A stretch of DNA of 64,000 bases from Saccharum officinarum (GCA_020631735.1 CM036231.1:4553831-4617830), one strand, 5' to 3'. Shown: positions 44,707-56,645, numbered from the stretch's first letter. A program made the numbers and translations. Notes: generated by a model not told the origin, from the letters alone.

Positions 44707-44806
44707 NNNNNNNNNNNNNNNNNNNNNNNNNNNNNNNNNNNNNNNNNNNNNNNNNNNNNNNNNNNNNNNNNNNNNNNNNNNNNNNNNNNNNNNNNNNNNN
44801 NNNNNN
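44707..44806. other. assembly gap of 100 Ns
   Basis: Exactly 100 Ns, the usual placeholder for a gap of unknown size. The sequences on both sides belong to the same duplicated stretch but at different positions, so the contigs overlap instead of abutting. Confidence 0.98.
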
Positions 44807-45267
44807 CACCTTGTTGTCTGCCTCGTTCCAGAGCTTTCACCTATATTTATCGAACCTCGCCACGGACCACGCCTAGGGGTCTTCGCCGCCTTCTCACGCG
44901 CCCGGGGCCTTCGCTGTACGTTGATCAGGGCGGAGGTTCCTTTGGGGCTCCTACACATCACCTGCATAATCTGTTAGTGTAAATTTCTGCAGACCGTAGT
45001 GGGAATCTAACCTCCGCTCCTCACATATCCATTGTCCCAACAGTTCCACCCTTGAGGGCATGGTCTGATGCGAGTGGGCCGTGACCCTCAATTACCGTTG
45101 ACATTGAGTTGCGAAGGTTTCTCCCCTTTCCCCCTGGGTCGCCCAGATCAGACTGTTGCGTTTGTGTGATGTGTCACATTCTTATTCATTGTGTTGGCTC
45201 TAGAATCGACGCATTGCTAAATAGACGTGACCATTGGGTGCGGAAGACGAAGCGTCCGCTCATGGCC

Positions 45268-48250
45268 TATATAAGGGGGCGGTAGGTGAAGGTTCCACCC
45301 ATGCCGCCTGAGCCATCGCTTTCGCATCTTTCGCTTTACAAGCCTTCTTTCGTGCGTAGCCTTCGCTTGGTTGCGACCTGCTACGCTCGTCCTTTGTTCT
45401 TTCTAGTTATTTGGAGGTGGCTTCTGCTATCAGTCCTCCTCCTCACTGGCTACCATCTTCAGTCCCTACTCCTAGCTTCTCGATGTTAGGGCTAGCGGGT
45501 GGTTTGCACGCTTTGAGGAGTGTATGGTTGCTGTTGCGGAGGCCCAAGAGCTTGAGGAGGATTTGGGTAGTGTTGAAGCTTCAGTTGGTGATTTAGTTGG
45601 TGTTGCAGAAGCGGAGGTCATGGCTGGCAAAACCAGGGATTTTGGGCCTTTGCTCATGACAAAGAAGGTGATCCTTAGAACTGGAGAAGGATGGCTATGT
45701 TCCTCAGGGCGGGGCTAAGCTTCCACAGGGCGAGACGGTCCCTACGTCTGGTAAGGATTATGATGTCGTCTTTAAGGATTACTTCTCCTGCGGCCTTCGC
45801 TTCCTCTGTTTGGTTCCTTCGTGAAGTACTGGAGGAGTTTGATGTTCAAATTCACCATCTTACTCCTAATGGCCTTCTTACTTTGAGTATATTTTGCTGG
45901 GCTTGTGAGTCTTATGGCACTGAGCCAGATCTAGACACTTTTTGTTAATACTACGAACTTTAGCGCCAACCTAAGAAGGTGGGTGATGATGAGCTTATTG
46001 CTCAGTATGGCAGCTGCACGTTCATGGCGAAGGGGCAGCAAGGGGATTCTAGGTTGGAAATTTTGTATTGCCAGAAGAACAAGTGGGATAAGGATTAGCT
46101 GCGTTATTGGTTTTATGTGCAGACCTTCGGCGTTACCTCTACCCTTGAGGATGGGAAGAAGGTAACTAGATATCCTCTTGCCTCTGTTATGACAGAGATG
46201 AAGCCTTGACGAAGGTGGCACCCAGCAGTGAGATTACCCCTCACAGATAGGCTTGTGACAAGGTCTTTGCTTTGGCCTGCCAGTACTCCAAAGGCTGTGA
46301 TCTTGTGGAGGAGATGGTAGCTGCAAAGTTCTGGCCTCTTGGCAAATCTAGGCCTTCGTTCAAAGTGGAGATGGTGCACCTCCCTATTTATGGTCTAGCT
46401 GATGGAATCCCTTTTCCCCATTTTGGGATAAAGCTATCGAAGGATGAAACTCTGGAGGAGTTTGATACTATCGTGGAGCAAGAGGCGTGAGAAATTGTTG
46501 GCGATATTTCTAACAAGGAGTTTCTCGCGCGGAGATCCATTGCAGGCACAATGCCTTGGCTCAACCGTGTGTTTGAGGAGTTGGGGATACACCACGAGGA
46601 ACACAAGGTTCCTGCAAAGGTGCTAAAGTCTATTGAGGACAAGGCCAAGAATGCTATTGCAAAGAATAATACCGGCAGCAGCTGAGTCAAAGAAAAGGAG
46701 AGGTACCGGCACGGTGAAGGCGTCAGCAAGAAGCGAAAGATTGGGGCTGCTTTCGCTGGTGCTTCTACAGAGGCCGCTGAGGAAGTCACGGAGAGTGATC
46801 ATGGGGGCTCTGCTTCTGCGGCTACTGGCATGGAGGGCGATCATTCCACAACCTCCGCTAACCTTGGAGGGATGATTTTATTCAAGCCCCTCTTGGAGGG
46901 ATGGGGGCTAACTCTGCGCTAAGCCCTCCATCGTGGTGCCTATGCTCGACGTGCTAGGTGATGACTCATCCAGTTCTAAAGGCGAGGACGGTGGTGGTGG
47001 TGACGCTTCCCTGCTTAGCGATGCAGAGGTTGGGAGTGTGGATCACCGCTCTGCGAAGGTTCCTATGGTCGAGGAGTCTAAAGATGAACCTGAGCATGAG
47101 CCGCCTCCAACGCAGCCTTTAAATCTGATGCCCTCGATTGGTTCGCGGCGGTAGAAGGACATAGAGATGGATGTCACGAAAACTACTTTGTTTTTGGGTA
47201 GGTGTTTTCTTGGTTCTTTTGGTTTTACTTTGTGTTTTCACTTTCTGTTTGCTATTAAAATTTCTCTTATTTTTACTTTTTCCTAGGTGACTTAACTACA
47301 TCCATGGAGACTCCCTTGCCGGGGGAGAAGCCTCTATCAGCTGATTTGGACCTTGCCTGAGTTGGGCTGGATGCCAGTCTAAAGACACCGCTCTTGATTG
47401 GAGGGGTTGGGCCTTTGGCTCCTGTTCACTCTGACGGCAAAGGTTTGATCTCATTCTCTTTGTTTTATTTGTTGCTTTGTTTTGGCGTTTCTGTCATAAG
47501 CTGGTCGACTTTCTTTTCAGGAAGCTCCGCGGATACACTAAGTGGGTGGGCGGAGCACCTCCATGCTCTTTACACGGAGATAGGAGGTTGAATGCGACCT
47601 CCGCTACTTTGGTTCATGTTTTTGTCTTATGTTTCTTATGTTTGGTTTTTTAATAGGCCGGGCTTGCCACCACATTAATAAGGTGAATTTCTACCAGCTG
47701 CTACGGTACAACTTGGAGTAGTTATGCTTGGTGAGTGCTTGTTGTTTTTGGTTTTGGGTGCTCTTTTATTTCGGGGTACTAAAACTCTTCTTTGCAGAGT
47801 CACCATATGGCGGAGGCTCTTGAGGAGTAGGGGATGAAAGGGATTATCGATCATGATGTCGCCATTATGGCATTGAAGAAGGAAGTGGAGGTGGTGGAGG
47901 CCGAGAAGACCCAGCTACGGAGGAGGTCGCGGGCCTCTACGTGGCCCGTGCAGATTTTGAAGATCTATAGGGAAAAGTGGAGTCCCTAGGCAAGGATCTT
48001 GAGGGTGCGAAGGCTGCCGAGCAACTCACTGCTGAACGTGCCCTGAAGGCCCTTGAGACAGCCGAAAACCTCCGCAAGGAGGTGAATGCAGAAAGGGAGT
48101 CAAGCGCGGCTTTGAAGGCGCAGGTGGATATGTTGTCCAAGCACTTAGAGGACGCCAAGGCTATTGGGCTGGCTGAAGTTGATCTTTATATTGGTGCACT
48201 CGGCCAATTGGGGGTGTTGCTTCTTCGCTGCCCCTGAGCTATCGGCGTAC
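45268..48250 (+). pseudogene. antisense spliced gene of the Gypsy element, 5' part (post-gap copy)
   Basis: Same gene as at 37442-40395, from its TATA box (45268-45274) to the CGTAC site where the SIRE element is inserted. The transposon-domain segment is split by two small indels (near 45675 and 45800) absent from the other copy. The shared in-frame stops (for example after DLDTFC at 45946) are therefore the genuine lesions. If the duplication is artefactual, only one of the two copies exists. Confidence 0.62.
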
Positions 48251-48901
48251 TGAAAGCCCAAGTTTGGTTTTGGTAATTAATGACACCAAGTTGCTAATGC
48301 CATGTGTTAAGTGTTTTGAGTTAGGCATAAGCAACACATGTGATGAAGGTGTATGTGGCAAGGTGTGGTGGCCACAAGATCACAAAGAGATGGTGCATGG
48401 ACATGAAATGATGATCATGATGAAGATGCACATAAAAGGAAGGACATGATGATCAAGTGGAGAAGGATCTAAGAGCTCAAGGCAAAGGTATAACCATAGG
48501 GTTTTCCTTTTGCCGGTCTAAGATGAGTAGAGAAGTGATTGACCGGGTTTAGGATATATGGCCGACTATCAAGAGGGGCAATCACGGTTAGCTCGGAAAT
48601 CAAGTGCCACTAGATCAATGTCTTGAGCATATGCATTAGGATCTAGTAAAAAGCTAACATAACACCTTGAGAAATGATTTATGAAATGCTAACACACATG
48701 CACATGGTGGTGTACACTTGGTGGTGTTAGCACAGTTTGTGAAGGCGGTGGAGTTTAAGCGGTAGAGAGGGGTTTGGGTTCCTCTCTCCCTCCCGCCGAG
48801 CTTGCGAGGCGGGATTCGGCGCCTTTTGGAGAAGTGAAATGCCTATTTTCTATTGCGCCGGAAGTCGGAAAAGAAACGGAGGCGAACGGAGGTCACAGAG
48901 A

Positions 48902-49430
48902 TGACCGGACGCTGGACCGGACGCGGTCTCTGTATGAACGGACGCGTCTGGTCAGTGTTCAGCGTCTGCGCGGTTTTCAGTTTGATGATCGGACGCGCAG
49001 CGCGTCCGGTCACTTATGATCGGACGCGTCCGGTCATCCAGGGAGCTTACTGGACTCTAATCGGACGCTGGCACTGTGGCGTCCGGTCAGTTCAACAGCG
49101 CATCCGGTCAGTTCTCCTGAGCGAACTAGAGCGCGCGACCGGCGCGTCCGGTCCCTCACGTAACCGGAGCGTCCGGTCAGGCGTCCAGAAGGGTAGAGCG
49201 AAGCGGAGTAACGATCGGACGCGCGGCGCGTCCGGTCACGTGCGATCGGACGCGTCCGGTCTCAACGGGAGCATACTGGAATGCGACCGGACGCGGGCAC
49301 TGTCGCGTCCGGTCAATCGGTTCAGCGCGTCCGGTCATGGCAACGGCTAGTTCTGACACGCACTGTTTCTTGCTGTCGTGTAGTGACCGGACGCGTCCGG
49401 TCACCCTGACCGGAGCGTCCGGTCAGTGCG
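48902..49430. repeat. U3 array of the GACCGGACGC / GCGTCCGGTC motif (5' LTR)
   Basis: I count roughly 20 half-sites (GACCGGACGC, GATCGGACGC or complement GCGTCCGGTC) in about 530 bases. Some are fused head to head as GACCGGACGCGTCCGGTC (49385), others separated by short spacers such as GCAGC or GGGCACTGTC. The array ends about 45 bases before the TATA box. It is very rich in CG dinucleotides. The 3' LTR copy spans 57309-57838. Confidence 0.9.
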
Positions 49431-49475
49431 TTTTTCGCTGTGTCGTCTGTAACGGCTAGCTGCGTACCCCTTCGC

Positions 49476-49483
49476 TATAAATA
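49476..49483 (+). promoter_or_regulatory. TATA box of the 5' LTR
   Basis: TATAAATA in TTCGCTATAAATAGAGG, conserved at 57885-57892 in the 3' LTR. Element RNA should start about 25-35 bases downstream. Confidence 0.75.
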
Positions 49484-50284
49484 GAGGTTGGCCGGGGTTT
49501 GAGGGTAACTCTTGCACATTTTGAGAACTAGAGACATACTTTGAGCTAGAGAACAACCCCTCCACTCATCTCTTTGCATAGTTGCACATCTTGAGTGAGA
49601 TTGAGTGAGATTCAAGTGCATTGCTTGAGAGTTGCATTCTAGAGGCACTTGATCTTCGAGTTGCTGCGGATTTCTTGTTACTCTTCCGTGTTTCCCGACA
49701 CGGTAGACGGCTTGGAGCAGCGGAGGTGATTGAGCTCGCAATTGGAGATTGTTGGAGCCTTCACCAAGTGTTGTAAGGGGTTCTTGATCATTCCCCGCGG
49801 GAGTTCGCAAATTAGATACTCTAGTGGAGCTCGTGGCTTGGAGGATCCCCATCTTGTGTGCGGTTGTGCGGTGCCCGCTGAGGGCTCGACTCTTGATAGT
49901 CGATTAGCTCGCGAACCGACAAGTGGGTGTATCGCCACAACGGGGAGTAGCTTGCCGGGAAGCAAGTGAACCTCGGGATAAATCCTTGTGTCATTCTCTT
50001 CCCGAGGATTTCTCTTGTATGATTGATTGATTGGTATTTCTCTTCTCTTCACGGCGGTATAATCACTCGAAGCTCTTCTCTCGTATTACTTCTCGTTTCT
50101 AGCTTATAGTTGTTGTTGTGTTTAGTGAATAGCCTTGTACTAAACTTGTGTAGGTGGCTTGCTTAATTAGTTAGAGCTAGTGCTTTTGCTTCGCCACCTT
50201 TCGTACTAACTCGTGGTTAAGTAATTCTTGTAGAAGTTTTAATTAGGCTATTCACCCCCCTCTAGCCTATTTGGACCTTACAAG

Positions 50285-50296
50285 TGGTATCGGAGC
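50285..50296 (+). other. primer-binding site
   Basis: TGGTATCGGAGC, two bases after the LTR end, resembles the initiator-Met tRNA 3' complement (TGGTATCAGAGC) used by plant Copia elements. Confidence 0.85.
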
Positions 50297-50343
50297 CGAG
50301 GCACCGTTTATTTGAGGCTTAACAACCTACGGTGAAAAAAGAA

Positions 50344-52431
50344 ATGGCTCAATTAAGCTTGCACATCAACAACACCAAGAAGGCACCTCACTTTGATGGC
50401 ACAAATTATGCATATTGGAAGGTTAAGATGACCGCACACCTAAAGTCAATCAATAGAGAAGTATGGAAGGTCACCGAAACAAAATTTGAGGTTGCTAATC
50501 TGGAAGCACCTACACCGGTGGAAGAGAAGAAGCTCCAATGCAATGACATTGCCATTAGTGCTCTTCATGAGGCATTAGATGACAAGACCTTTGAGCAAGT
50601 AAAGAACATTGAGATTGCTCATGATGCTTGGGCCAAGCTAGAAGAAACATTTGAGGGCACCGAAGGCACAAAGACCGCCAAAGCATATATCTTGCAAGAA
50701 AAATTTTCAAGCTTCAAGATGCAAGATGATGAGAGTGTACCGGAGATGCTTCATAGGTTGCAAGTCATTGTCAATGAGCTCAAGGCACTTGGTGAGGAGG
50801 TCAAGGACAATCAATTCTTTATGAAGTTCTTGAGAAGTCTACCCAAGAGATTTGATACATTGATCACCGTGCTAGTAAGGACTACATTGAAGGATTCAAC
50901 TCCTCAACAAATATTTCAAGAAGTGATGACCGACGATTCATATAGAGAAGATGATGAGAAGGATGAGTTGGTAAAGAAGAAGAAGAAGAAGGAAAATGAG
51001 AAGAAGGATGATGAGAAGAAGAAGAGTGTGGCATTCAAAGCCACCACATCCAAGGGTAAATCCAAGATTGAATCATCAAGTGATGAAGACTCAAGCTCTT
51101 GTGATAGTGATGACATTGATGAGAAGATGGCTCTCTTTGTCAAATAATTTAGAAAATTCATGAAGAAGAAGGGCTTTCGTGCAAGAAGGAGGAAGAACTC
51201 TTACAAGAAGAATGAGCATACCATGAGATGCTTTAGATGCCATAGCAAAGACCATCTCATTGCAAAGTGTCCTTATGATAGTGATGATGAAGATGCTATC
51301 AAGAAGGAGATAAAGAAGCAAAAGAAGAAGCAAGAGAAGAAGGAGAGCTCTTATAAGAAGAAGAATGATTCTCATGTTGCTACATGGGACAGTGATGACT
51401 CCTCAAGTGATGATGAGGATGAAAACAAGAGTAAGAAGAAGGGACATGCTAGCATTGCCATCCAAGAGAAGGTCTCCCTCTTTGACACTCCATCGTGCTT
51501 CATGGCTAAAGCCGCTAAGGTATTATCCGATGATGAGAGTGATCATGATAATGCTAGTGATAGTGATAGTGATAGTGATGAAGAAGAATTCACTAAAGAT
51601 GAACTAATCACTATGCTAGAAGATTGCACTCAACATTATAAAGAATCTAGGAAGGAGTGCAAGGGCTTGCTTAAGGAAAAGAAAAACCTTATGCAAGAAC
51701 TTGATGAGCTTAGAGTGTCTTATGAGAGTCTAAAGGTAGACCATAAGAAGCTTCAAAAGTCTCACACCAAGCTTGAAGAAGCTCATTCCTCTCTAGTTGA
51801 AAAATGTGAAAACATGCCCACTAATGTTGAGAAAGCTAAAACTTGCAACATAGGCATATCATGTGATATAATTGATGAATCCTTTCATAAGCCTATTGTT
51901 GTTGCTCCCACTAACTCTTCATGTAGTGCATCTACATCATCCTCATCTAGTAGTGATAGTTTCACTTGTGACTCCACACTTATAGTTGAGAATGAAAATC
52001 TCAAGAAGAAGGTAAAAGAGCTCAATCACACATTAGCTAAGGCTTATGGTGGTGAGGATCGCTTGCTTATGTGCTTGGGTAGCCAAAGAGCTTCTCTCTA
52101 CAAAGAGGGATTGGGCTATAACCCCAAGAAAGGCAAGGCCGCTTTTGCTCCTCACAAGACTCGTTTTGTGAAGAACAATGGTAGCTATTGCAAAAGTTGC
52201 AAGCAAGTTGGTCACATAGAGCAACATTGCATGAACAAGAAATCCAATGCAAATGTATCCTCAATCAAGTTTAATTCTTTCTATATGCTTACCAAGGGTA
52301 CAAATGGTGTTCATGCTAAGTTCATTGGTGCACCATGGATGGGCTCAAAGAAGAAAGCCATTTGGGTACCAAAGAGCTTAGTCTCTAACCTTGGAGGACC
52401 CAAACAAGTTTGGATACCTAAAAAGAATTGA
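50344..52431 (+). pseudogene. SIRE gag with one nonsense codon
   Basis: The frame starts MAQLSLHINNTKKAPHFDGT (ATG 50344; an in-frame ATG at 50332 adds four residues). The N-terminal part is the Copia gag domain (NYAYWKVKMTAHLKSIN, AHDAWAKLEETFEGTE). A TAA at 51145-51147, where the same frame continues as FRKFMKKKGF, breaks it after residue 267. Two zinc knuckles follow: CFRCHSKDHLIAKC (near 51232) and CKSCKQVGHIEQHC (near 52190). Between them are Ser/Asp-rich acidic runs and a coiled coil (51600-51790). It ends in TGA at 52429-52431, out of frame with pol. The CAA-to-TAA type change fits cytosine deamination. Confidence 0.9.
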
Positions 52432-52444
52432 TCTTATCTTGTAG

Positions 52445-55400
52445 GTCAATTACAAAGCCGGAGGAAGGCATTGGGTGCTTGATAGTGGGTGCACTCAACA
52501 TATGACCGGAGACTCTTGTATGTTCAATTCAATTGATACAAGTCAAAATGGTGGTTTTGATGCTATCACTTTCGGCAACAACAAGAAAGGCAAGGTCAAA
52601 GGGCTTAGTAAAATTGCTATCACAAATGACATGAGCATATCTAATGTGTTGCTAGTTGAGAGCTTGGATTTCAATCTTTTATCGGTGGCACAACTTTGTG
52701 ATCTTGGTTTCAAGTGCATATTTGGTAGTGATGATGTTGAAGTCATAAGTGTTGATGGATCAAACTTGATATTCAAAGGATTTAGACATGGTAGCTTATA
52801 CTTGGTTGACTTCAATGATAGTGAGACACAATTGACATCATGTTTGCTTAGTAAATCTAGTATGGGTTGGTTGTGGCATAGAAGGCTTGGTCATGTTGGA
52901 ATGAAACAATTGAACAAACTTTTGAGGCATGACTTAGTTAGAGGATTGAAAGATGTCACTTTTGAAAAGGATAAACTATGTAGTGCTTGTCAAGCCGGCA
53001 AACAAGTTGGAAATTCACATCCTAGTAAAAGTGAAATGAGCACATCAAAAGCATTTGAGCTATTGCACATGGACTTGTTTGGGCCAACAACATACACTAG
53101 CATTGGTGGCAACAAGTATGGTTTTGTGATTGTGGATGACTACACTAGATACACTTGGGTGCTCTTTCTCTATGACAAGAGTGATGTTTATGATCTATTC
53201 AAGTCTTTTGTCAAGAGGGTGCAAAATAAGTTTGAGACTACCATCAAGAAGATTAGAAGTGACAATGGTAGTGAGTTCAAGAACACAAGAATTGAAGATT
53301 TGTGTGATGATTATGGTATTGGGCATCAATTCTCACCAATATACACTCCTCAATCCAATGGTGTAGTTGAAAGGAAAAATAGAACCTTGATTGATATGGC
53401 TAGATCAATGCTTAGTGAATACAATGTGAGTCATTCATTTTGGAGTGAAGCTATCAATACGGCTTGCTATTGTAGTAACCGTCTCTATTGCCATAGGAAG
53501 CTTGGAAAGACACCATATGAACTATTGAATGGAAGAAAACCCAATATTGCATACTTTAGAGTGTTTGGTTGCAAATGCTATATTCTCAAGAAAGGCACTA
53601 GATTGAGCAAGTTTGAAAAGAAATATGATGAAGGGTTCTTACTTGGTTATTCTACCACAAGCAAATCATATAGAGTTTGGAATCTCACAAATGGCACCTT
53701 GGAAGAAGTTCATGATGTTGAGTTTGATGAAACCCAAGGGTCTCAAAATGAAGGTCAAAACCTTGATGATGTGAGAGGAGATCAATTATCAAATGCAATG
53801 AAGAACATGGACATTGGTGATATAAGGCCGATGCAAGTTGATGATGATGATATTCATGTGATCAACCAAAGTGTGCAAATTAATACAAATCAAGCAAGCT
53901 CTAGTGGTTCTCATGATGAAGTGCAAGTTCAAGGTCAAACAAGTGAAAGCAATCAACTCCCAATACTCCAACCTACTAGCATTGCAAGAGATCATCCGTT
54001 GGACCAAATCATTGGTGGAATTCAAAGTGGTGTTCAAACTAGATCAAGATTAGCATCCTTTTGTGAGCATTACTCATTTGTCTCATTAGAAGAACCAAAG
54101 AAGATAGAAGATGCATTGAAGGATTCCGATTGGGTGAATGCCATGCATGAAGAACTAAACAACTTTGCTAGAAATCAAGTTTGGAAACTTGTTGAGAGGC
54201 CAAAGAACTACAATGTGATTGGTACTAAGTGGGTCTTTAGAAATAAGCAAGATCAAGATGGCATGGTTGTAAGGAACAAAGCAAGATTAGTAGCACAAGG
54301 ATACACTCAAGTTGAGGGTCTTGACTTTGGAGAGACATATGCACCGGTTACAAGATTGGAGGCAATTAGAATCTTATTAGCATATGCTTGTGCACACAAC
54401 ATCAAGCTCTATCAAATGGATGTCAAGAGTGCATTTCTAAATGGCTACATCAATGAAGAAGTTTATGTTGAGCAACCTCCCGGTTTTGAAGATGACAAGA
54501 AGCCTGACCATGTTTACAAGCTAAAGAAGGCATTGTATGGTTTGAAGCAAGCACCTAGAGCATGATATGAGAGGTTGAGGGACTTTCTCCTCTCTAAAGG
54601 GTTCAAGATGGGAAAGGTTGACACCACTCTCTTTACCAAGAAGCTTGGAAATGACTTGTTTGTGTTGCAAATCTATGTGGATGACATTATCTTTGGATCA
54701 ACTAACCAAGACTTTTGTGAAGAGTTTGGAAATATGATGGCTAATGAGTTTGAGATGTCTATGATTGGAGAGCTTAGTTACTTCCTTGGACTTCAAATCA
54801 AGCAAATGAAGAATGGCACTTTTGTAAGTCAAGGCAAGTACATCAAGGACATGATCAAGAAGTTTGGATTGCAAGATGCTAAGCCAATGAGCACACCAAT
54901 GGGCTCTAATGATCAATTGGGTATTGATAATAGTGGAAATATGGTAGATCAAAAGCAATACCGGTCCATAATTGGAAGTTTGCTCTATGTCACCGCTTCT
55001 AGGCCGGATGTGATGTTTAGTGTATGCAAGTGTGCAAGATATCAAGCTTCACCTAGAGAAAATCACTTGAAAGCGACCAAGAGGATATTGAGATATCTAA
55101 AAGGCACTCATGATGTTGGATTATGGTATCCCAAGGGGTCTAATTTTGAGTTGATTGGATATTCGGACTCCGACTATGGTGGATGCAAGATTGATAGAAT
55201 GAGCACAAGTGGCACTTGTCAATTGCTTGGAAGGTCTCTTGTTTCATGGTCATCAAAGAAACAAAATAGTGTTGCACTATCTACCGCCGAGGCCGAATAC
55301 ATTAGTGCCGGTAGTTGTTGTGCACAATTGCTTTGGATGAAGGCCACTTTGAATGACTTTGGAATTAAATTCAAGAATGTGCCTTTGTTTTGTGATGATG

Positions 55401-55627
55401 AAAGTGCTATCAAGATGACACAAAATCTGGTTCAACATTCAAGAACCAAGCACATTGACATAAGGCATCACTTCATAAGAGACCATCAACAAAAGGGTGA
55501 TATTAGTATTAAGAGCATTGGCACCGAAGATCAACTAGCCGACATCTTTACAAAGCCACTTGATGAAAAGAGATTTTACAAGTTGAAGAATGAATTGAAC
55601 ATACTTGACTTCTCCAACTTAAAATAA
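52445..55627 (+). pseudogene. SIRE pol: protease, integrase, RT, RNase H, one nonsense codon
   Basis: The frame opens at 52445 after a TAG and reads [18 protein letters not shown] (protease, intact DSG). GAG pre-integrase ([23 protein letters not shown]) is followed by integrase acidic residues in [15 protein letters not shown] and [10 protein letters not shown] has [20 protein letters not shown] and YVDDIIFGS. RNase H has GYSDSDYGGC and ends with RTKHIDIRHHFIRD. The single lesion is TGA at 54563-54565 in KQAPRA*YERL, where related elements have Trp. The frame is otherwise open for 1060 codons. Gag (frame 1) and pol (frame 2) do not overlap, so pol expression would need recoding or a spliced RNA. 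Confidence 0.93.
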
Positions 55628-56645
55628 GTGCACCCCTACATTCTTATATGACATGCCTCTCCTCCAACATAGCAAGGTAAAGTTGTTTGGCATATCATTC
55701 ATACTTTACTAAGGACATGGTTAGAACATATAGACATATTTGCATGACAAATAAGCTCATTCATGAAAATCAAATGAGTTTGATGTATATATGGTACCAC
55801 TATTGCTTCTATGTTTGATTGGTCTAGTGGTAGCATATGACATGTTTGTGGGCTTGCAAACCTAGTGTTGAATCTAGAAAATAAGCTCATGATGTGTAAT
55901 TCAACATGGTCAAGATAACCCTTATACTTTATGAGGTGTGAAAAAGCTTGTCCTTGGATCAAACCGAATTACATATTCTAGGCAAGTAATCTAGATTGAA
56001 CCATAATTTGGACTCCCTCATATTGATTGACTTATCTCTCACTAAATTGGCACCTTTTTGGTGATTGTTGACAAAGGGGGAGAGAAAAGTCACAAAGATA
56101 TTGCAAAGAGGAAATAAGATAATAAGGGGGAGAGAAAAATCATAGGGGGAGAGAAAAGTCATAGGGAAGCAAGCTCATGAATTATTTGTTGCATTTGTAT
56201 GTGCACTAACATGATGATGTGTTGCATTGCAAATTTAATTTCGATATTCATGTTTGTATGGTGTATGCTAGAAATAGAACTTGAATGATGATTTGTTGAG
56301 AGTAGCTTTACAAGTGGTATCTAGACACCTTTTGCTTATAATGTTGATCTCACGGGGTACTTTAGTGTTTGTGATCTTTACAAGTGATAGATTACAAGTG
56401 GTGTCTAGCTACATCGATGCTAAGGATGGTATATAAAGGCAACTCCGATTGGTATCACGCTTCAAAGGTCCATTCTATATACCTTAGCATCAATTTGATA
56501 GTAGCAACTCTCCCAAAATTCAAATCCATACATATGTGCACAATTGAACCAAACTTATGGAAGCACATATGTAGGGGGAGCTAATACTATCGAAATTGAA
56601 AATTGATTTCATTTCATATCTTTGTGATGGTTGTCATCAATTACC
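55628..56645 (+). other. SIRE 3' noncoding region
   Basis: No env-like frame of useful length, although some SIRE relatives carry one here. It contains four internal GGGGGAG tracts (56076, 56126, 56145, 56574), three copies of a TTACAAGTG phrase that copies the LTR/primer-site junction (56308, 56379, 56392), and a hairpin (56416-56435 with 56476-56491) whose left arm includes TATATAAAG. Confidence 0.65.

Larger units (their letters stand above)
48251..50282 (+). mobile_element. 5' LTR of the complete SIRE element
   Basis: Begins TGAAAGCCCAAGTTTGG and ends TTTGGACCTTACA, next to the primer-binding site. U3 (about 1.2 kb) ends at the TATA box 49476-49483; R/U5 is about 800 bases and closes with a pyrimidine-rich run (CACCCCCCTCTAGCC). 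Short open frames in U3 (one starts MGSSLPPAELARRD) come from the motif array and are not genes. Confidence 0.93.
44807..52588. repeat. second copy of the 7.8-kb duplicated stretch (starts at the gap)
   Basis: Corresponds to 36944-44706. Near its left end it has single-base losses relative to the first copy (for example AACCTCGCC against AACCTCCGCC near 44858, and CTTCTCACG against CTTCTCCACG near 44893). Further right it is the cleaner copy, and it continues into a complete SIRE element. The left-end damage mirrors that at the right end of the first copy. Confidence 0.92.

Noticed and set aside
48774..49404. Open frames inside SIRE LTRs (MGSSLPPAEL... and the Arg/Thr-rich DRTR frames), also at 40919-41548 and 57183-57813
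   Set aside because: They arise from the repeated GACCGGACGC motif read as codons, lie in U3 before the TATA box, and have no matching role in Copia elements.
55628..56645. Possible env-like ORF between pol and the 3' LTR
   Set aside because: Frames are under about 90 codons and show no signal peptide, membrane segment or coiled coil in the right order.
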